In this document: piece after piece, positions 22,417 through 32,727 of the stretch
Layout of the letters: the number at the start of each line of letters is the position of its first letter
Position numbering within the stretch: the stretch's first letter is position 1
From: Liopterus haemorrhoidalis
Lineage: Eukaryota > Arthropoda > Insecta > Coleoptera > Dytiscidae
NCBI GenBank assembly: GCA_963971575.1
Contig: OZ020611.1
Location: 1 to 64,000, forward strand
Reading direction: 5' to 3'
Length of the DNA stretch: 64,000 bases
Position numbers and translations under genes: made by a program
Notes under the pieces: model-generated
Seen by the model: the letters and a program-made list of their open reading frames with translations, nothing else
Databases searched by the model: none
What the model was told of the DNA's origin: nothing

Positions 22417-23364
22417 GGAATTTGTTAACGAGAATATAAGGCTAAATTAAATTATATTGTTTAAGTGAGTACATATAGTTCATAAATAAACCTTTAAAAA
22501 TATTGATTATATATTAGAAATGTTTTAAAAGGTGTATTTTTAGGATATACTCGAGAAATACGGGACAGATATATGGATACCTGTTGTATTTTAATCATCT
22601 GGAATTTGTTAACGAGAATACAACGCTAAATTAAATTATATTGTGTACGTGAGTACATATAGTTCATAAATAAACCTTTAAAAATATTGATTATATATTA
22701 GAAATGTTTTAAAAGGTGTATTTTTAGGATATACTCGAGAAATACGGGACAGATATATGGATACCTGTTGTATTTTAATCATCTGGAATTTGTTAACGAG
22801 AATATAACGCTAAATTAAATTATATTGTGTACGTGAGTACATATAGTTCATAAATAAACCTTTAAAAATATTGATTATATATTAGAAATGTTTTAAAAGG
22901 TGTATTTTTAGGATATACTCGAGAAATACGGGACAGATATATGGATACCTGTTGTATTTTAATCATCTGGAATTTGTTAACGAGAATACAACACTAAATT
23001 AAATTATATTGTGTAAGTGAGTACATATAGTTCATAAATAAACCTTTAAAAATATTGATTATATATTAGAAATGTTTTAAAAGGTGTATTTTTAGGATAT
23101 ACTCGAGAAATACGGGACAGATATATGGATACCTGTTGTATTTTAATCATCTGGAATTTGTTAACGAGAATACAACACTAAATTAAATTATATTGTTTAA
23201 GTGAGTACATATAGTTCATAAATAAACCTTTAAAAATATTGATTATATATTAGAAATGTTTTAAAAGGTGTATTTTTAGGATATACTCGAGAAATACGGG
23301 ACAGATATATGGATACCTGTTGTATTTTAATCATCTGGAATTTGTTAACGAGAATACAACACTA
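22417..23364. repeat. 184-bp subrepeat array of MU C, first part
   Basis: Units start at 22417, 22601, 22785, 22969, 23153 and 23337. The array resumes after the MITE at 23697 and ends at 23950. Neighbouring units share private variants ('aatacaac' in place of 'aatataac'), a sign of local homogenisation. Confidence 0.93.
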
Positions 23365-23694
23365 TAGTGCGTTCAAAGGTGAGTTTGCAGTACAGGGCAT
23401 ATGGAGTAGTTCTTTTTCATACTCTTTAATGGGTTTACACAATGACACTATCCTTTTCTTGCTTGTCGACGTTGCCAGCTCTAAAACGCGCTGTTCTGTG
23501 AAGACGCAGTATTCTACAAATGGCCATTTGTTTTTGTTGAGTGTTAGTTTGAGTTTTATAAGAGATGATTTTTGTAAATCATACGAGTTTTTCATATTAT
23601 TATAATTGACACATTTGACACTTTTACAACATTTGGCAACACCGCTCCCATTTTCCATAAGAGCTATACTGCAAACTCACCTTCGAACGCACTA
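23365..23694. mobile_element. 330-bp TA-target MITE, short form
   Basis: The ends are perfect 28-bp inverted repeats apart from one base (TAGTGCGTTC(A/G)AAGGTGAG / CTCACCTTCGAACGCACTA), flanked by TA. The adjacent 184-bp units give the empty site 'cactaaatt'. It contains a minus-strand frame of 98 codons. The same frame in the long copy differs by 14 residues from about 16 base changes, so no purifying selection is evident and I do not call a gene. It is an internal-deletion derivative of the element at 31573-33771. Confidence 0.9.
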
Positions 23695-24028
23695 TAAATT
23701 AAATTATATTGTGTAAGTGAGTACATATAGTTCATAAATAAACCTTTAAAAATATTGATTATATATTAGAAATGTTTTAAAAGGTGTATTTTTAGGATAT
23801 ACTCGAGAAATACGGGACAGATATATGAATACCTGTTGTATTTTTATCATCTGGAATTTGTTAACGAGAATATAACGCTAAATTAAATTATATTGTGTAA
23901 GTGAGTACATATAGTTCATAAATAAACCTTTAAAAATATTGACTGTATATTAGTTAGAGATAGAGGCCTGAAGTTTGAATTTTGGGATTTCTCGTGTCTT
24001 GTTTGCATTATCAAAATAATTACGTTAA

Positions 24029-24788
24029 CCCTGTACTACTATCGTTCATTTACACTATCATAACTACTATCGTGGGGTCAAAAGTGACCCAATTTTTAAT
24101 TAGTTGTTTAAATAACATAAATGTATTTTGTGTTAAAATTGGTTCATAATGATACAGCCTTCACCTGTAACAAAAGAAAAGGATATTCAAATCTCTTGCA
24201 AAAAAAAGGACAGTCATGTTTGTGACCTAATATAAAAATATAACGCAGCAATAGAAATTGATGCTTACCTATTCTTTGCATGAAGTACAGGTGACTTGTT
24301 GTAGTGAATGACTCTTGCAAATTGTCCTATGACATTCTGAGCAAAGGGTGGAATGTTTGGTATCTTTACTCCTAGGACACAAGTAGTATCTACGCCTTAC
24401 AACAGGACCTGCTTGTGTAGGCTGATCTCCAGAAGTCATTTCGGTCCCTCATGCGATGGAGATTATTGAGCGAAGCTCTCTGGACAAATTGGCTATGGCA
24501 AATCTTATTTTTAAATGCTCATTGATAAGACTCATTCCTAGCTCTTAATTGCTCTGGTAAAATCAGAGCGATTTTTTATAATTCCAGGATTAGCAGCGTG
24601 AAAAATAATATGACTATTTACAATAACAATATCCATTATAGCGTACCAAATTACTAAAGGCCATCGACGACATCTTCGGCCTGAACGATAAAGGGCATCA
24701 ACGCCTCCTTTCGTCGCATTATAAAAAATGATTATCTCTGGTTTTTTGCTCTCCTGATCAACAGAGTTGTCGTGATGCTTGGTTGACA
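24029..24788 (-). mobile_element. piggyBac element remnant in MU C
   Basis: The same TTAA site, the same CCCTGTAC terminus and the same truncation point as MU A, followed by the same ~800-bp unclassified insertion. This shared junction groups A, C and E against B. Confidence 0.9.
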
Positions 24789-24800
24789 TGATTAGGGTTA
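24269..24800 (-). pseudogene. piggyBac transposase, C-terminal fragment (C)
   Basis: As in copy A, but with an in-frame 18-bp deletion: KGGVDAL is followed directly by YRSGRR, so six residues including the second aspartate of the D-x-x-D motif are missing. It carries the same frameshift after IKS, the same TGA and the same cysteine-rich tail with a stop at 24269. Confidence 0.92.
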
Positions 24801-25596
24801 CCAACCGTCCTACTTTAGTAGGTCATGTCCTACAATTTACCTCCTTGTCCTTCGCCCCCTACCTACTGTTAAAAAATATCGGAAATGTCCTACTTTATAG
24901 TATTTTTACTTTTGAAGACGCCTTTACCGCTGAGTCGACGTTTGCCGATGAACGCGATCGAGGCATAACGTTTTGACTAAATTTCTATGATGTCATTAAG
25001 GATAAAGCTTTATTAAAAAAAGCAGGTGCATTTAAAAAATATGATTTTATTAAAAAAAAATAAAAAGAAAATTTGAACTTCAACCAATAAACATATCTAA
25101 TTATAGTTTTTATTACCATATATATTTAAACTTGATTGTTAATTATTTATTGGTTGTTTCTTATTAATTATATACAAAGAAAATTAAAAAAAATTTCTTA
25201 TGATTTATTTTATATTTTTATTTCTAAAATGTGATTTTGTTAAATATAAAGAAAGATGTGAGGCAATAAACATATAATTTAATTTTCATAATAGTAGCAT
25301 TACTTATTATTTATTGACTGTTTCTTGTTAATTATATGTTATGTTGGATCCCATAACCAGGCCTGTTTTCATAATGAGGCCTTTTTGAAAATTTGTTTAA
25401 TAATATATAATCTATAATAAAATGTTTTTATAGTATTATTAAACAAGTTTTAAAAAAGACCTCATTATGAAAAAAAATGCCTTACTATGAAAAAAAAGGC
25501 CTTGTTATGGGATTTGAACTTAATTAGGTACCTATGTATTTCGTGGCATATTAAAAATTTAAAAAAAAAAACCGTCCTACTGTGTCCTACTAAACC
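24789..25596. mobile_element. unclassified ~800-bp insertion, second copy
   Basis: This is a near-identical copy of 11900-12702, with the same direct ACCGTCCTAC words at both ends. It includes the ATCCCATAA foldback MITE at 25348-25513. It differs by scattered substitutions and short A-tract indels. Confidence 0.65.
25348..25513. mobile_element. foldback MITE (ATCCCATAA termini), second copy
   Basis: Same hairpin as 12457-12620, with 'ccataaccagg' in place of 'ccataataagg' at the left end and slightly longer A-tracts. It sits at the identical position, so it was carried along with the host block and did not insert independently. Confidence 0.8.
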
Positions 25597-25601
25597 ATTA
25601 T

Positions 25602-26582
25602 GTTTAGACTTAAAAGCATTTTAAATAAGATTAAAAATTTTCAAAATTTCTATAGGCAACTCAAAAACGGTTAGAGATACGGACTTGTGATTTAAATTTT
25701 TAGATTTTTAATGTCTCGTATGCATTGTAAAACATTAACATTATCCTAAAGGCCATTTAACTTGGGAGCGATTTAAAAATAAATATTGTCAAAAGACCAA
25801 ACTTTAAAAACTAAAAAAAGAGACCTGCGATTGGAATTTTTAAAATCCCTGGGTCAGTAATGACTTGTAAACTTATTTAAAAATAAAATTAAACAAAAAA
25901 TTTAGATAATTAACCAAGAAATTTCTAACACGGAGACTTTTCAATTTTTAGGGGCAAGTGAGTCGTCGGTACCGCTAAAATTTTGCTACCAGTGGTGAAA
26001 TTCATGAAGCCGGACGCCTTGATTTCATTTTAAATTTTTTTGAAAGTTTATTCTTTTCAAACATAACTTAGGACGTGGAGAATTTTACTATATAGTTACT
26101 AAATTAATAGCTCAAATATAACAGATATATTTATAACTATGGTTATTTAAAATAATTTAAAAAATTACAATAAAGAGACGGGTTGTTCGAACCCGTTATT
26201 GCTCGGGAAACTTCAAGGATATAGATACATTTTTTGCAATCGGTCGAACAAATCGTATTAGTTGCGCCATCTCTTAGCATCACGCTGAACAAACTGCGGG
26301 TTTGTTCGAGATAGTAATTGCTCGGGTAACATCGGTAAGCTGAGACAAAATGGTATATTCAGTCGAACAAATTTTGTTGATTGCGCCATCTCTTGACAAA
26401 ATATTGAACTAAAAATTGGTTTGTTCGAGAAATTTATTGCTCGGGCAAAATCGTTAAAGCTCGGGTAAGCTGTGACAAATTGATACACTCAGTCGAACAA
26501 GCTATACGACAGCACCTGTAGTGACATTATTAGGTACTAAGAAGTTTGTACGATCATTTGCACCAATTGTTTCGAGATTGTT
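25602..26582. repeat. macro-unit copy D, truncated
   Basis: Head and TTCGAAC-rich part only. The unit breaks off at 'gtttcgagattgtt' before the spacer and the 184-bp array. It carries the extra 'aagccggacgccttgattt' segment after 'ttcatg' that is shared with unit E and absent from A, B and C, so D and E form a separate subfamily. Confidence 0.88.
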
Positions 26583-26887
26583 CTGTGGTCTTCTATCTCT
26601 ATTCTTTGGTGTTTTTGTGTGTATAATGTTGGGCTGTGACATCTGATAATGACAGAAAAGTAACTAGATAAATATTTAGTTGAGTAATCATTTGATAAAT
26701 GTGTAAATATTCATGTGTATCAGTGTTAGTTTATTAAAAAAGTATATTTAGAATGATTAGATGGTTACTCTAGAAAAACCGAAGCAGTTAAATGTATTCA
26801 TAATATAATTATAACCTTCCTTTGTTAGCGCTGACGTTTGTATTTTACCAATTCCATGTATTTGATTGTATGTGTTAATATTTGCAG
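26583..26887 (+). other. low-copy AT-rich sequence, intron-like
   Basis: This stretch is not repeated elsewhere in the window. It ends in a good splice-acceptor context (tgtgttaatatttgcag, AG at 26886-26887) immediately before the exon-like segment. It could be the 3' part of an intron captured with the exon. Confidence 0.4.
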
Positions 26888-27264
26888 AAGAAAACCAAGA
26901 AATCCGTGCCTTCAAGTAGATCACCAATTAAATTATATAAAAATGAAAATAAAGAATCGGATGAGTCAGCAAAAGAGAGTGTTGAGCAGAAAGGCAGCGT
27001 TTCAGCCAGTACTAGTGAAGTTATATGCGAAGCAGCAACAAGCGAGGTGATGAGCTACAAAAGGCAGATGATACACAAGTCGTACAGGATGTTGTAGTGG
27101 TAAAAGTGAAGGAGCTGGCTCCCTCCGCTCCATGGTTAGAGGAATATGTGCCTGACGTTGTTTATCCGGCTCTGCCGGGCGGTGAGACCAGTACAGTAAC
27201 ACCAGTGTTAACAGTGGAGCCGTACACGAGGGAAGAACTGGCTAACCTCTACTCGAACTGGTAG
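26888..27264 (+). pseudogene. frameshifted exon-like coding segment, unknown protein
   Basis: This is the only stretch with coding character outside transposons and repeats. After a splice-acceptor-like site the first frame reads KKTKKSVPSSRSPIKLYK and continues through acidic, serine-rich sequence (ENKESDESAKESVEQ). It stops at 27095. A second frame, open from 27019, continues as GDELQKADDTQVVQDV and ends in PYTREELANLYSNW with a TAG at 27262-27264. The frames overlap around 27030-27060, so one single-base indel explains the break. Base composition is much richer in G+C than the neighbours. I do not recognise the protein. It may be the last exon of a host gene captured by, or stranded among, repeats. 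An unrecognised intron is a less likely alternative. Confidence 0.5.
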
Positions 27265-27360
27265 TTGTCGGCAGTCAGGAGTTCGTGAAGTGTTTTGTGG
27301 AGAGTGAACTGCGTGCCGGAGCGTGTTGTAGACATCCTCTGCATGAGTTACTGTATTGGA

Positions 27361-27785
27361 AACGTTATTGATATATAATTTTTTGAAAAATTAAATTTTA
27401 TTACAAATTTTTTTTTGTTTAGGCGGTCACCACGCTACGAGTGGTGAGGTGTGGGACCTGTGGTATCGCAGAACCCAGAACACTCCGACATAGTCACCAG
27501 CCTCTTTAAATGACCAGAGGAAACGGTTGTCCTCGTAACCTACCTATCAACCCTTCCAGTTGGGCTGGAAGCATTCCTTTGTTGCAGCATTCCCCGGTTC
27601 TTCACACTACCTATGCGGGTGACCTGGCAAGCTTGTCTGGCCCGGTTCTCTGGGTTTCGGAGTGTTCTGGGTTCTGCGATACCACAGGTCCCTCACCTCA
27701 CCACTCGTAGCGTGGTGACCACCTAAACAAAAAAAAATTTTTTAATAAAATTTAATTGTTCAAAAAATTATATCTCAATAACGGT
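27361..27785. repeat. long inverted repeat with satellite-derived outer arms
   Basis: About 125 bp at 27361-27488 is repeated inverted at 27657-27785 around a 168-bp loop. The inner ~70 bp of each arm is 'gtttagg(c/t)ggtcaccacgc...cactccga'. The outer ~55 bp is a piece of the 659-bp satellite (ttcaaaaaattatat and ataacg) lying inverted on the left and direct on the right. The arms contain a smaller hairpin, CACCAC-gctacga-GTGGTG. No target duplication is apparent. Confidence 0.82.
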
Positions 27786-28012
27786 AAAAGATAGAGACCT
27801 CTGGAAAATATGTATATATATTACTAAACTAAAAAAGATAGGGATCTGCGGTTGGAATTTTTGAAGTTCTAAGGTCTGAAATATGTTAAAGGCACATTTT
27901 AAAACATATCCAAAACAAAAAAATTTTTTGTAAAATTTTGAAATTTTTGTAATAAAATTTAATTTTTCAAAAAATTATATCTCAATTACGGTAAAAGATA
28001 GGGACCTCTGGT
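27722..28012 (+). repeat. diverged fragments of the 659-bp satellite
   Basis: Two partial matches to the array at 47139-64000 lie here in direct orientation: 'tatctcaataacggtaaaag' with 'gacctctgg', and 'gatctgcggttggaattttt' with 'aaggcacattttaaaacata'. They are shortened and diverged, and are separated from the main array by 19 kb. Confidence 0.85.
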
Positions 28013-28457
28013 TTTAATTGATTGATGATAACCTTTCTGTATTTCGGTTTTGGAAAATATTGCAGTTTTTGTTTTTATGACAAAATAATTTTTTTAATTC
28101 ATAGCTAAATTCTGGCTAATAAAAATTTGGATTTTTTGTATTTATGACTACAAAGGTAGTGTATGTCTTTTTTCATATTAAAAATATAATAAAAAATTGT
28201 TAACAGATGAGAACGAATCTCCTTCTTAAGGAGCTTGCACTCATAAATTCGATCATTAGGCGTGCAGAAAAAACTCGCTAGGATTTTTTAATTTATATTT
28301 TCTAATGGCGTAATATTTGCAAATTATTTAAATTTATTTTAAACAAATTAAATGGAAGCTCTTAGTACTCAAATATTGAATAAAAATGATTATCAAAAAT
28401 CTGTTGATTATAGAAAAAAAATTGTCTTAGACATCCAGCTTTCTGTTGACTTCTTAC

Positions 28458-28675
28458 CAGTGGCGTAGCCAAGAAGAGGCGGAAGGCCTCCCCCCCCCCA
28501 AAGAAAGAGGAAAATCTTTTATGTAAATAAATGCTTTGTTTTATATTTAAAAATAGAGATAAGAACCTTTTTTTTTAGGTCGTCACTGGTAATTCAAAAG
28601 TGAGAACATTATTCATAATTTAAATAATTTTGGCTTCTGGGCCCCCTCCAAAAAAAAGTCCTGGCTGCGCCACTG
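28458..28675. mobile_element. 218-bp hAT MITE (CAGTGGCG termini)
   Basis: The termini CAGTGGCGTAGCCA and TGGCTGCGCCACTG are inverted repeats. They are flanked by a perfect 8-bp target duplication CTTCTTAC (28450-28457, 28676-28683). Non-coding, with a C-tract near one end. It was present before the inverted duplication, because the other arm carries it at the same place (45938-46791). Confidence 0.93.
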
Positions 28676-29003
28676 CTTCTTACACTTATTAAATATCTAC
28701 AAAACCCTGAAATGTGTTTTGTTTGTTTTTTGTCAGTTCTTTTCCTACAAACAGTTAATAAGTATGAGTTCGAGGTATATTAAGATCAGAGATAATTTAC
28801 TAATTTCTGACATTTTAAACTAACCTACTTGAAACTTTGACATTTTTATCACATGTGCAGTGGATAAGTATGGATCGTTCAGGCGAACTTATCGCTGCAT
28901 GCAAGTCACACGAGAAAAATGTTTAATTACGTAATTAATTATTTATCTTAAGGTAAGTGAGGCATTTTTGACAAGTGTGTAAACAATGACGTGTAGAAAA
29001 ATG

Positions 29004-29791
29004 TGTAACGAATCGAGTGGTCCATCAGAAACTTTCACAAACACCCGTCGGGAGAATTCCTTTGAAAGGTATTTCTTGGGCTTTTTAAAAAGGGTATACT
29101 TTTGAGAATTCAAATAATAAAATTTTAGAAATTTTATGTTTCTTTAGAAATATATTTTTTAAATGGTTCTTTGTTCAAGGAGAAATGTATTCAGAGTTAT
29201 TGCTTAATAACTCTGAACACTAGGGTCCCCTTGAACAAAGCTAAACCCCTTTTCCACGAAATACCTAGTAACTTCTCATAAAAACACACGACTCTCTGAA
29301 GAGGAGAGCAGATAGTATTCGGGCTTGTTAGTAGTAACATCTAGGTAGTAGCATTCGTAGAGGCACTGTGTCGATATTTTCTGGTGGTCTACTCAATTCT
29401 GTTTGTTTTATTTTATTAATTCCCTTAAATACATATTAAACTTTTAATCATTTAAACTATTTGTAAATATTACTGTTAATAAATTTAATTCATTAATTTT
29501 AAACCGTGTTCACGAGTGTAAACCCTTCACATTTAAGAACTTTAGTGAACAGCTCAGATCCAAACTTAAATACAAGATGCCTATTCAGTCGGTTGGTAAG
29601 TACAACAATACATATCATTTAATTCACATATCGTAATGATGAACCCTGGATCACACTCACGCCTACTACCCGAACTCCTTTAGTCAGATATCTCATTTCA
29701 GTTTGAGATTAGACATAATATAATACCACAGGCTCGCTACCTAGTGGACAATAAATGGTACGTTAAAAAGTAACGTTACCGGTTCGCTACA
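29004..29791 (+). mobile_element. solo LTR (788 bp)
   Basis: It starts TGTAACGAATCG, ends GGTTCGCTACA (TG...CA ends), and is flanked by a 4-bp AATG duplication (29000-29003, 29792-29795). The homologous right arm lacks it: there 'aaaaatgtgt' runs straight into 'cagtcgtgtgtatg' (reverse complement near 45600), giving the empty site. There is no internal retroviral-type coding region. The orientation is unproven. Family (Ty3/gypsy, BEL or other) is not assignable from the LTR alone. Confidence 0.8.
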
Positions 29792-29888
29792 AATGTCTCA
29801 GTCGTGTGTATGCGTTCGTTTCGTTTCCAGGGACACAATTACAAAAATTACATTCCTTTTTAGTATATCGAAAATATAACGCATATCA

Positions 29889-30712
29889 CCGCATTTGATC
29901 GTAGTACAACCGTCGCTCACCTGCATAGCGCTGCACTTGATCGTAGTTCACCCACCGCTCACTTACACAGCGCCGCACTTGATCGTAGTTCACCCAGCGC
30001 CGCACTTGATCGTAGTTCACCCGTCGCTCACCTGCATGGCGCTGCACTTGATCGTAATTTGCCCGTCGCTCACCTGCACGGCGCACCACTTGATTGTAGT
30101 TCACCCGTCGCCCACCGCACAGCGCCGCACTTGATTGTAGTACAACCGTCGCTCACCTGCATGGCGCTGCACTTGATCGTAGTTCACCCACCGCTCACTT
30201 ACACAGCGCCGCACTTGATCGTAGTTCACCCGTCGCTCACCTGCACAGCGCCACACTTGATCGTAATTTGCCCGTCGCTCACCTGCACGGCGCACCACTT
30301 GATTGTAGTTCACCCGTCGCCCACCGCACAGCGCCGCACTTGATCGTAGTACAACCGTCGCTCACCTGCATGGCGCTGCACTTGATCGTAGTTCACCCAC
30401 CGCTCACTTACACAGCGCCGCACTTGATCGTAGTTCACCCGTCGCTCACCTGCACAGCGCCACACTTGATCGTAATTTGCCCGTCGCTCACCTGCACGGC
30501 GCACCACTTGATTGTAGTTCACCCGTCGCCCACCGCACAGCGCCGCACTTGATCGTAGTACAACCGTCGCTCACCTGCATGGCGCTGCACTTGATCGTAG
30601 TTCACCCACCGCTCACTTACACAGCGCCGCACTTGATCGTAGTTCACCCGTCGCTCACCTGCACAGCGCCACACTTGATCGTAGTACACCCGTCGTCCAC
30701 CTGCACAGTGTA
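29889..30712. repeat. 42-bp minisatellite, array 1, with 209-bp higher-order unit
   Basis: The unit 'gcgccgcacttgatcgtagt' plus 'tcacccgtcgctcacctgcaca' is 42 bp. Five units, one shortened by a base, form a 209-bp higher-order repeat: the same sequence recurs at 30059, 30268 and 30477. Because 42 is a multiple of three, several frames stay open (14-residue repeats such as LIVVHPSLTCTAPH). This is expected from the period and is not evidence of a protein. Confidence 0.95.
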
Positions 30713-31081
30713 GCTCTGTATTGTATTAAATTCATTAATAATGGTAATGGTAACTTTTAGCTGTTTTTAATACGCATACTGTTCTGCGCAGGGCCTTGGT
30801 CTAAAGAAATTCATATACATACGGTTTTATTTTTTGGAAATACTCGAGTAGTAGCAGACCAATAGATGGATACCTGTTGTCTTTTAATCATCTCGAATTT
30901 GTTAACGAAAATATAACACTAAATTAAATTATATTGTTTAAGTGAGTACATATAGTTCATAAATTAACCTTTAAAAATATTGACTATATATTAGTTAGAG
31001 ATAGAGGCCTGAAGTTTGAAATTTTGGATTTCTCGTGTCTTATTTGCATTATTAAAATAATTACGTTAAGATCTCTAAAGC
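30713..31081. repeat. short unique stretch and MU tail with an EMPTY piggyBac site
   Basis: After about 125 bp of unmatched sequence comes one partial 184-bp unit (30840-30990) and an MU tail. At 'aattacgttaagatctctaa' (around 31065-31080) the TTAA that holds piggyBac in units A, B, C and E is unoccupied, and the tail leads straight into the next MU head. This shows that macro-units are tandemly joined when no transposon intervenes. Confidence 0.9.
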
Positions 31082-31572
31082 TGTTTAGACATAAAAGCAT
31101 TTTAAATAAGATTAAAATTTTTCAAAATTTCTATAGGCAACTCAAAAACGGTTCGAGATACGGCCTTGTGATTTAAATTTTTAGATTTTTATTGTCTTGT
31201 ATGCATTGTGAAACATTAACATTATCCTAAAGGCCATTTAACTTGGGAGCGTTTTAAAAATAAATATTGTCGAAAGACCAAACCTTAAAAACTAAAAAAA
31301 GAGACCTGCGATTGGAATTTTTAAAATCCCTGGGTCAGTAATGACTTGTAAACTTATTTAAAAATAAAATTAAACAAAAAATTTAAATAATTAACCAAGA
31401 AATTTCTAACACGGAGACTTTTCAATTTTTAGGGGCAAGTGAGTCGTCGGTCACCGCTAAAATTTTGCTACCAGTGGCGAAATTCATGAAGCCGGACGTC
31501 TTGATTTGATTTTAATTTTTTTTGAAAGTTTATTCTTTTCAAACATAACTTAGGACGTGGAGAATTTTACTA
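31082..31572. repeat. macro-unit copy E, head
   Basis: It starts at 'ctgtttagacataaaagc'. It belongs to the D/E subfamily, with the extra 'aagccggacgtcttgattt'. It is interrupted at 31571 by a TA-target element and resumes at 33772. Further parts of the same unit lie at 40393-40683 and 41824-41977. Confidence 0.9.
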
Positions 31573-32120
31573 TAGTGCGTTCGAAGGTGAGTATGCAGTA
31601 CAGGGCATATGGAGTAGTTCTTTTTCATACTCTCTAATGGGTTTACAGAATGACGCTATCCTTTTCTCGCTAGTCGACGTTGCCAGCTCTAAAACACGCT
31701 GATCTGTGAAGACGCAGTATTCTACAAATGGCCATTTGTTTTTGTTGAGTGTTATTTTGAGTTTTATAAGAGTTGATTTTTGTAAATAATACGAGTTTTT
31801 CATATTATTATAATTGACACATTTGACACTTTTACAACATATGGTAACACCGCTCACATTTGCCATAAGAGCTATTGAGAAGTGACATTACCGTTGGCGG
31901 CGCTGTAATTCATGGCAAAATGGCTGAATTGTCTAGTATTCAGCTGTCAATATGCTAACAGGGAACAGGTTAATTTAAGCACAGTACATTTTTATTTTAT
32001 GAAAATGTATATATGAACGTTCTAACAAAAAATCAACACTAGAAAATATGTTTTAATTTCAAACAGTACTACAGTCGCGTAGTACAATATTTGACTACCA
32101 GACTGCGTATCCGAGCGTGT

Positions 32121-32140
32121 CAGTTCTCAATTGAGAACTG
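32121..32140. other. perfect 20-bp palindrome at a duplication breakpoint
   Basis: CAGTTCTCAATTGAGAACTG is its own reverse complement and ends exactly where the duplicated segment (copy of 30127 onward) begins. Confidence 0.9.
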
Positions 32141-32727
32141 GCACTTGATTGTAGTACAACCGTCGCTCACCTGCATGGCGCTGCACTTGATCGTAGTTCA
32201 CCCACCGCTCACTTACACAGCGCCGCACTTGATCGTAGTTCACCCGTCGCTCACCTGCACAGCGCCACACTTGATCGTAATTTGCCCGTCGCTCACCTGC
32301 ACGGCGCACCACTTGATTGTAGTTCACCCGTCGCCCACCGCACAGCGCCGCACTTGATCGTAGTACAACCGTCGCTCACCTGCATGGCGCTGCACTTGAT
32401 CGTAGTTCACCCACCGCTCACTTACACAGCGCCGCACTTGATCGTAGTTCACCCGTCGCTCACCTGCACAGCGCCACACTTGATCGTAATTTGCCCGTCG
32501 CTCACCTGCACGGCGCACCACTTGATTGTAGTTCACCCGTCGCCCACCGCACAGCGCCGCACTTGATCGTAGTACAACCGTCGCTCACCTGCATGGCGCT
32601 GCACTTGATCGTAGTTCACCCACCGCTCACTTACACAGCGCCGCACTTGATCGTAGTTCACCCGTCGCTCACCTGCACAGCGCCACACTTGATCGTAGTA
32701 CACCCGTCGTCCACCTGCACAGTGTAG
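32141..32727. repeat. 42-bp minisatellite, array 2
   Basis: This is part of the duplicated segment, in the same orientation as array 1, with the 209-bp higher-order unit at 32282 and 32491. Frames are open for the same trivial reason. Confidence 0.95.

Larger units (their letters stand above)
21299..24028. repeat. macro-unit copy C
   Basis: The head starts at 'cttaaaagcatttt'. The TTCGAAC-rich part lies at 21840-22190, the spacer 'gtcaagacactg' at 22339, the 184-bp array at 22417-23364 and 23697-23950, and the tail ends at TTAA 24025-24028. The array has expanded to about seven copies and is interrupted by a MITE. It is the best reference for the uninterrupted sequence at the 6-kb insertion of unit E. 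Confidence 0.92.
28129..30712. repeat. left arm of large inverted duplication
   Basis: This is the reverse complement of 44571-47121. Matching stretches include 'ttaacagatgagaacgaatc' (28200) against the region at 47030-47050, and 'gatccatacttatccactgc' near 45735 against its reverse complement near 28865. The two arms differ by insertions: a solo LTR is present only here, while a hAT MITE and a TIR element are present only in the right arm. The arms are about 14 kb apart. Satellite-family sequence flanks the outer edge of both. Confidence 0.9.

Noticed and set aside
23362..23658. 98-codon minus-strand frame with CC-K-C-like start, considered as a THAP-type zinc finger
   Set aside because: Spacing of Cys/His does not fit the THAP C2CH pattern. 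The second copy (31570-31866) differs at 14 residues from about 16 base changes, as expected without protein-level selection.
26258..26488. 76-codon minus-strand frame shared by units D and E (33941-34171)
   Set aside because: It is made of MU subrepeats; A, B and C do not keep it open and it has no recognisable domain.
29886..30713. Apparent 14-residue repeat proteins in the 42-bp arrays (also 32091-32727 and 44544-45107)
   Set aside because: A 42-bp period keeps any stop-free frame open automatically; both strands are open and no start, splice or signal context exists.
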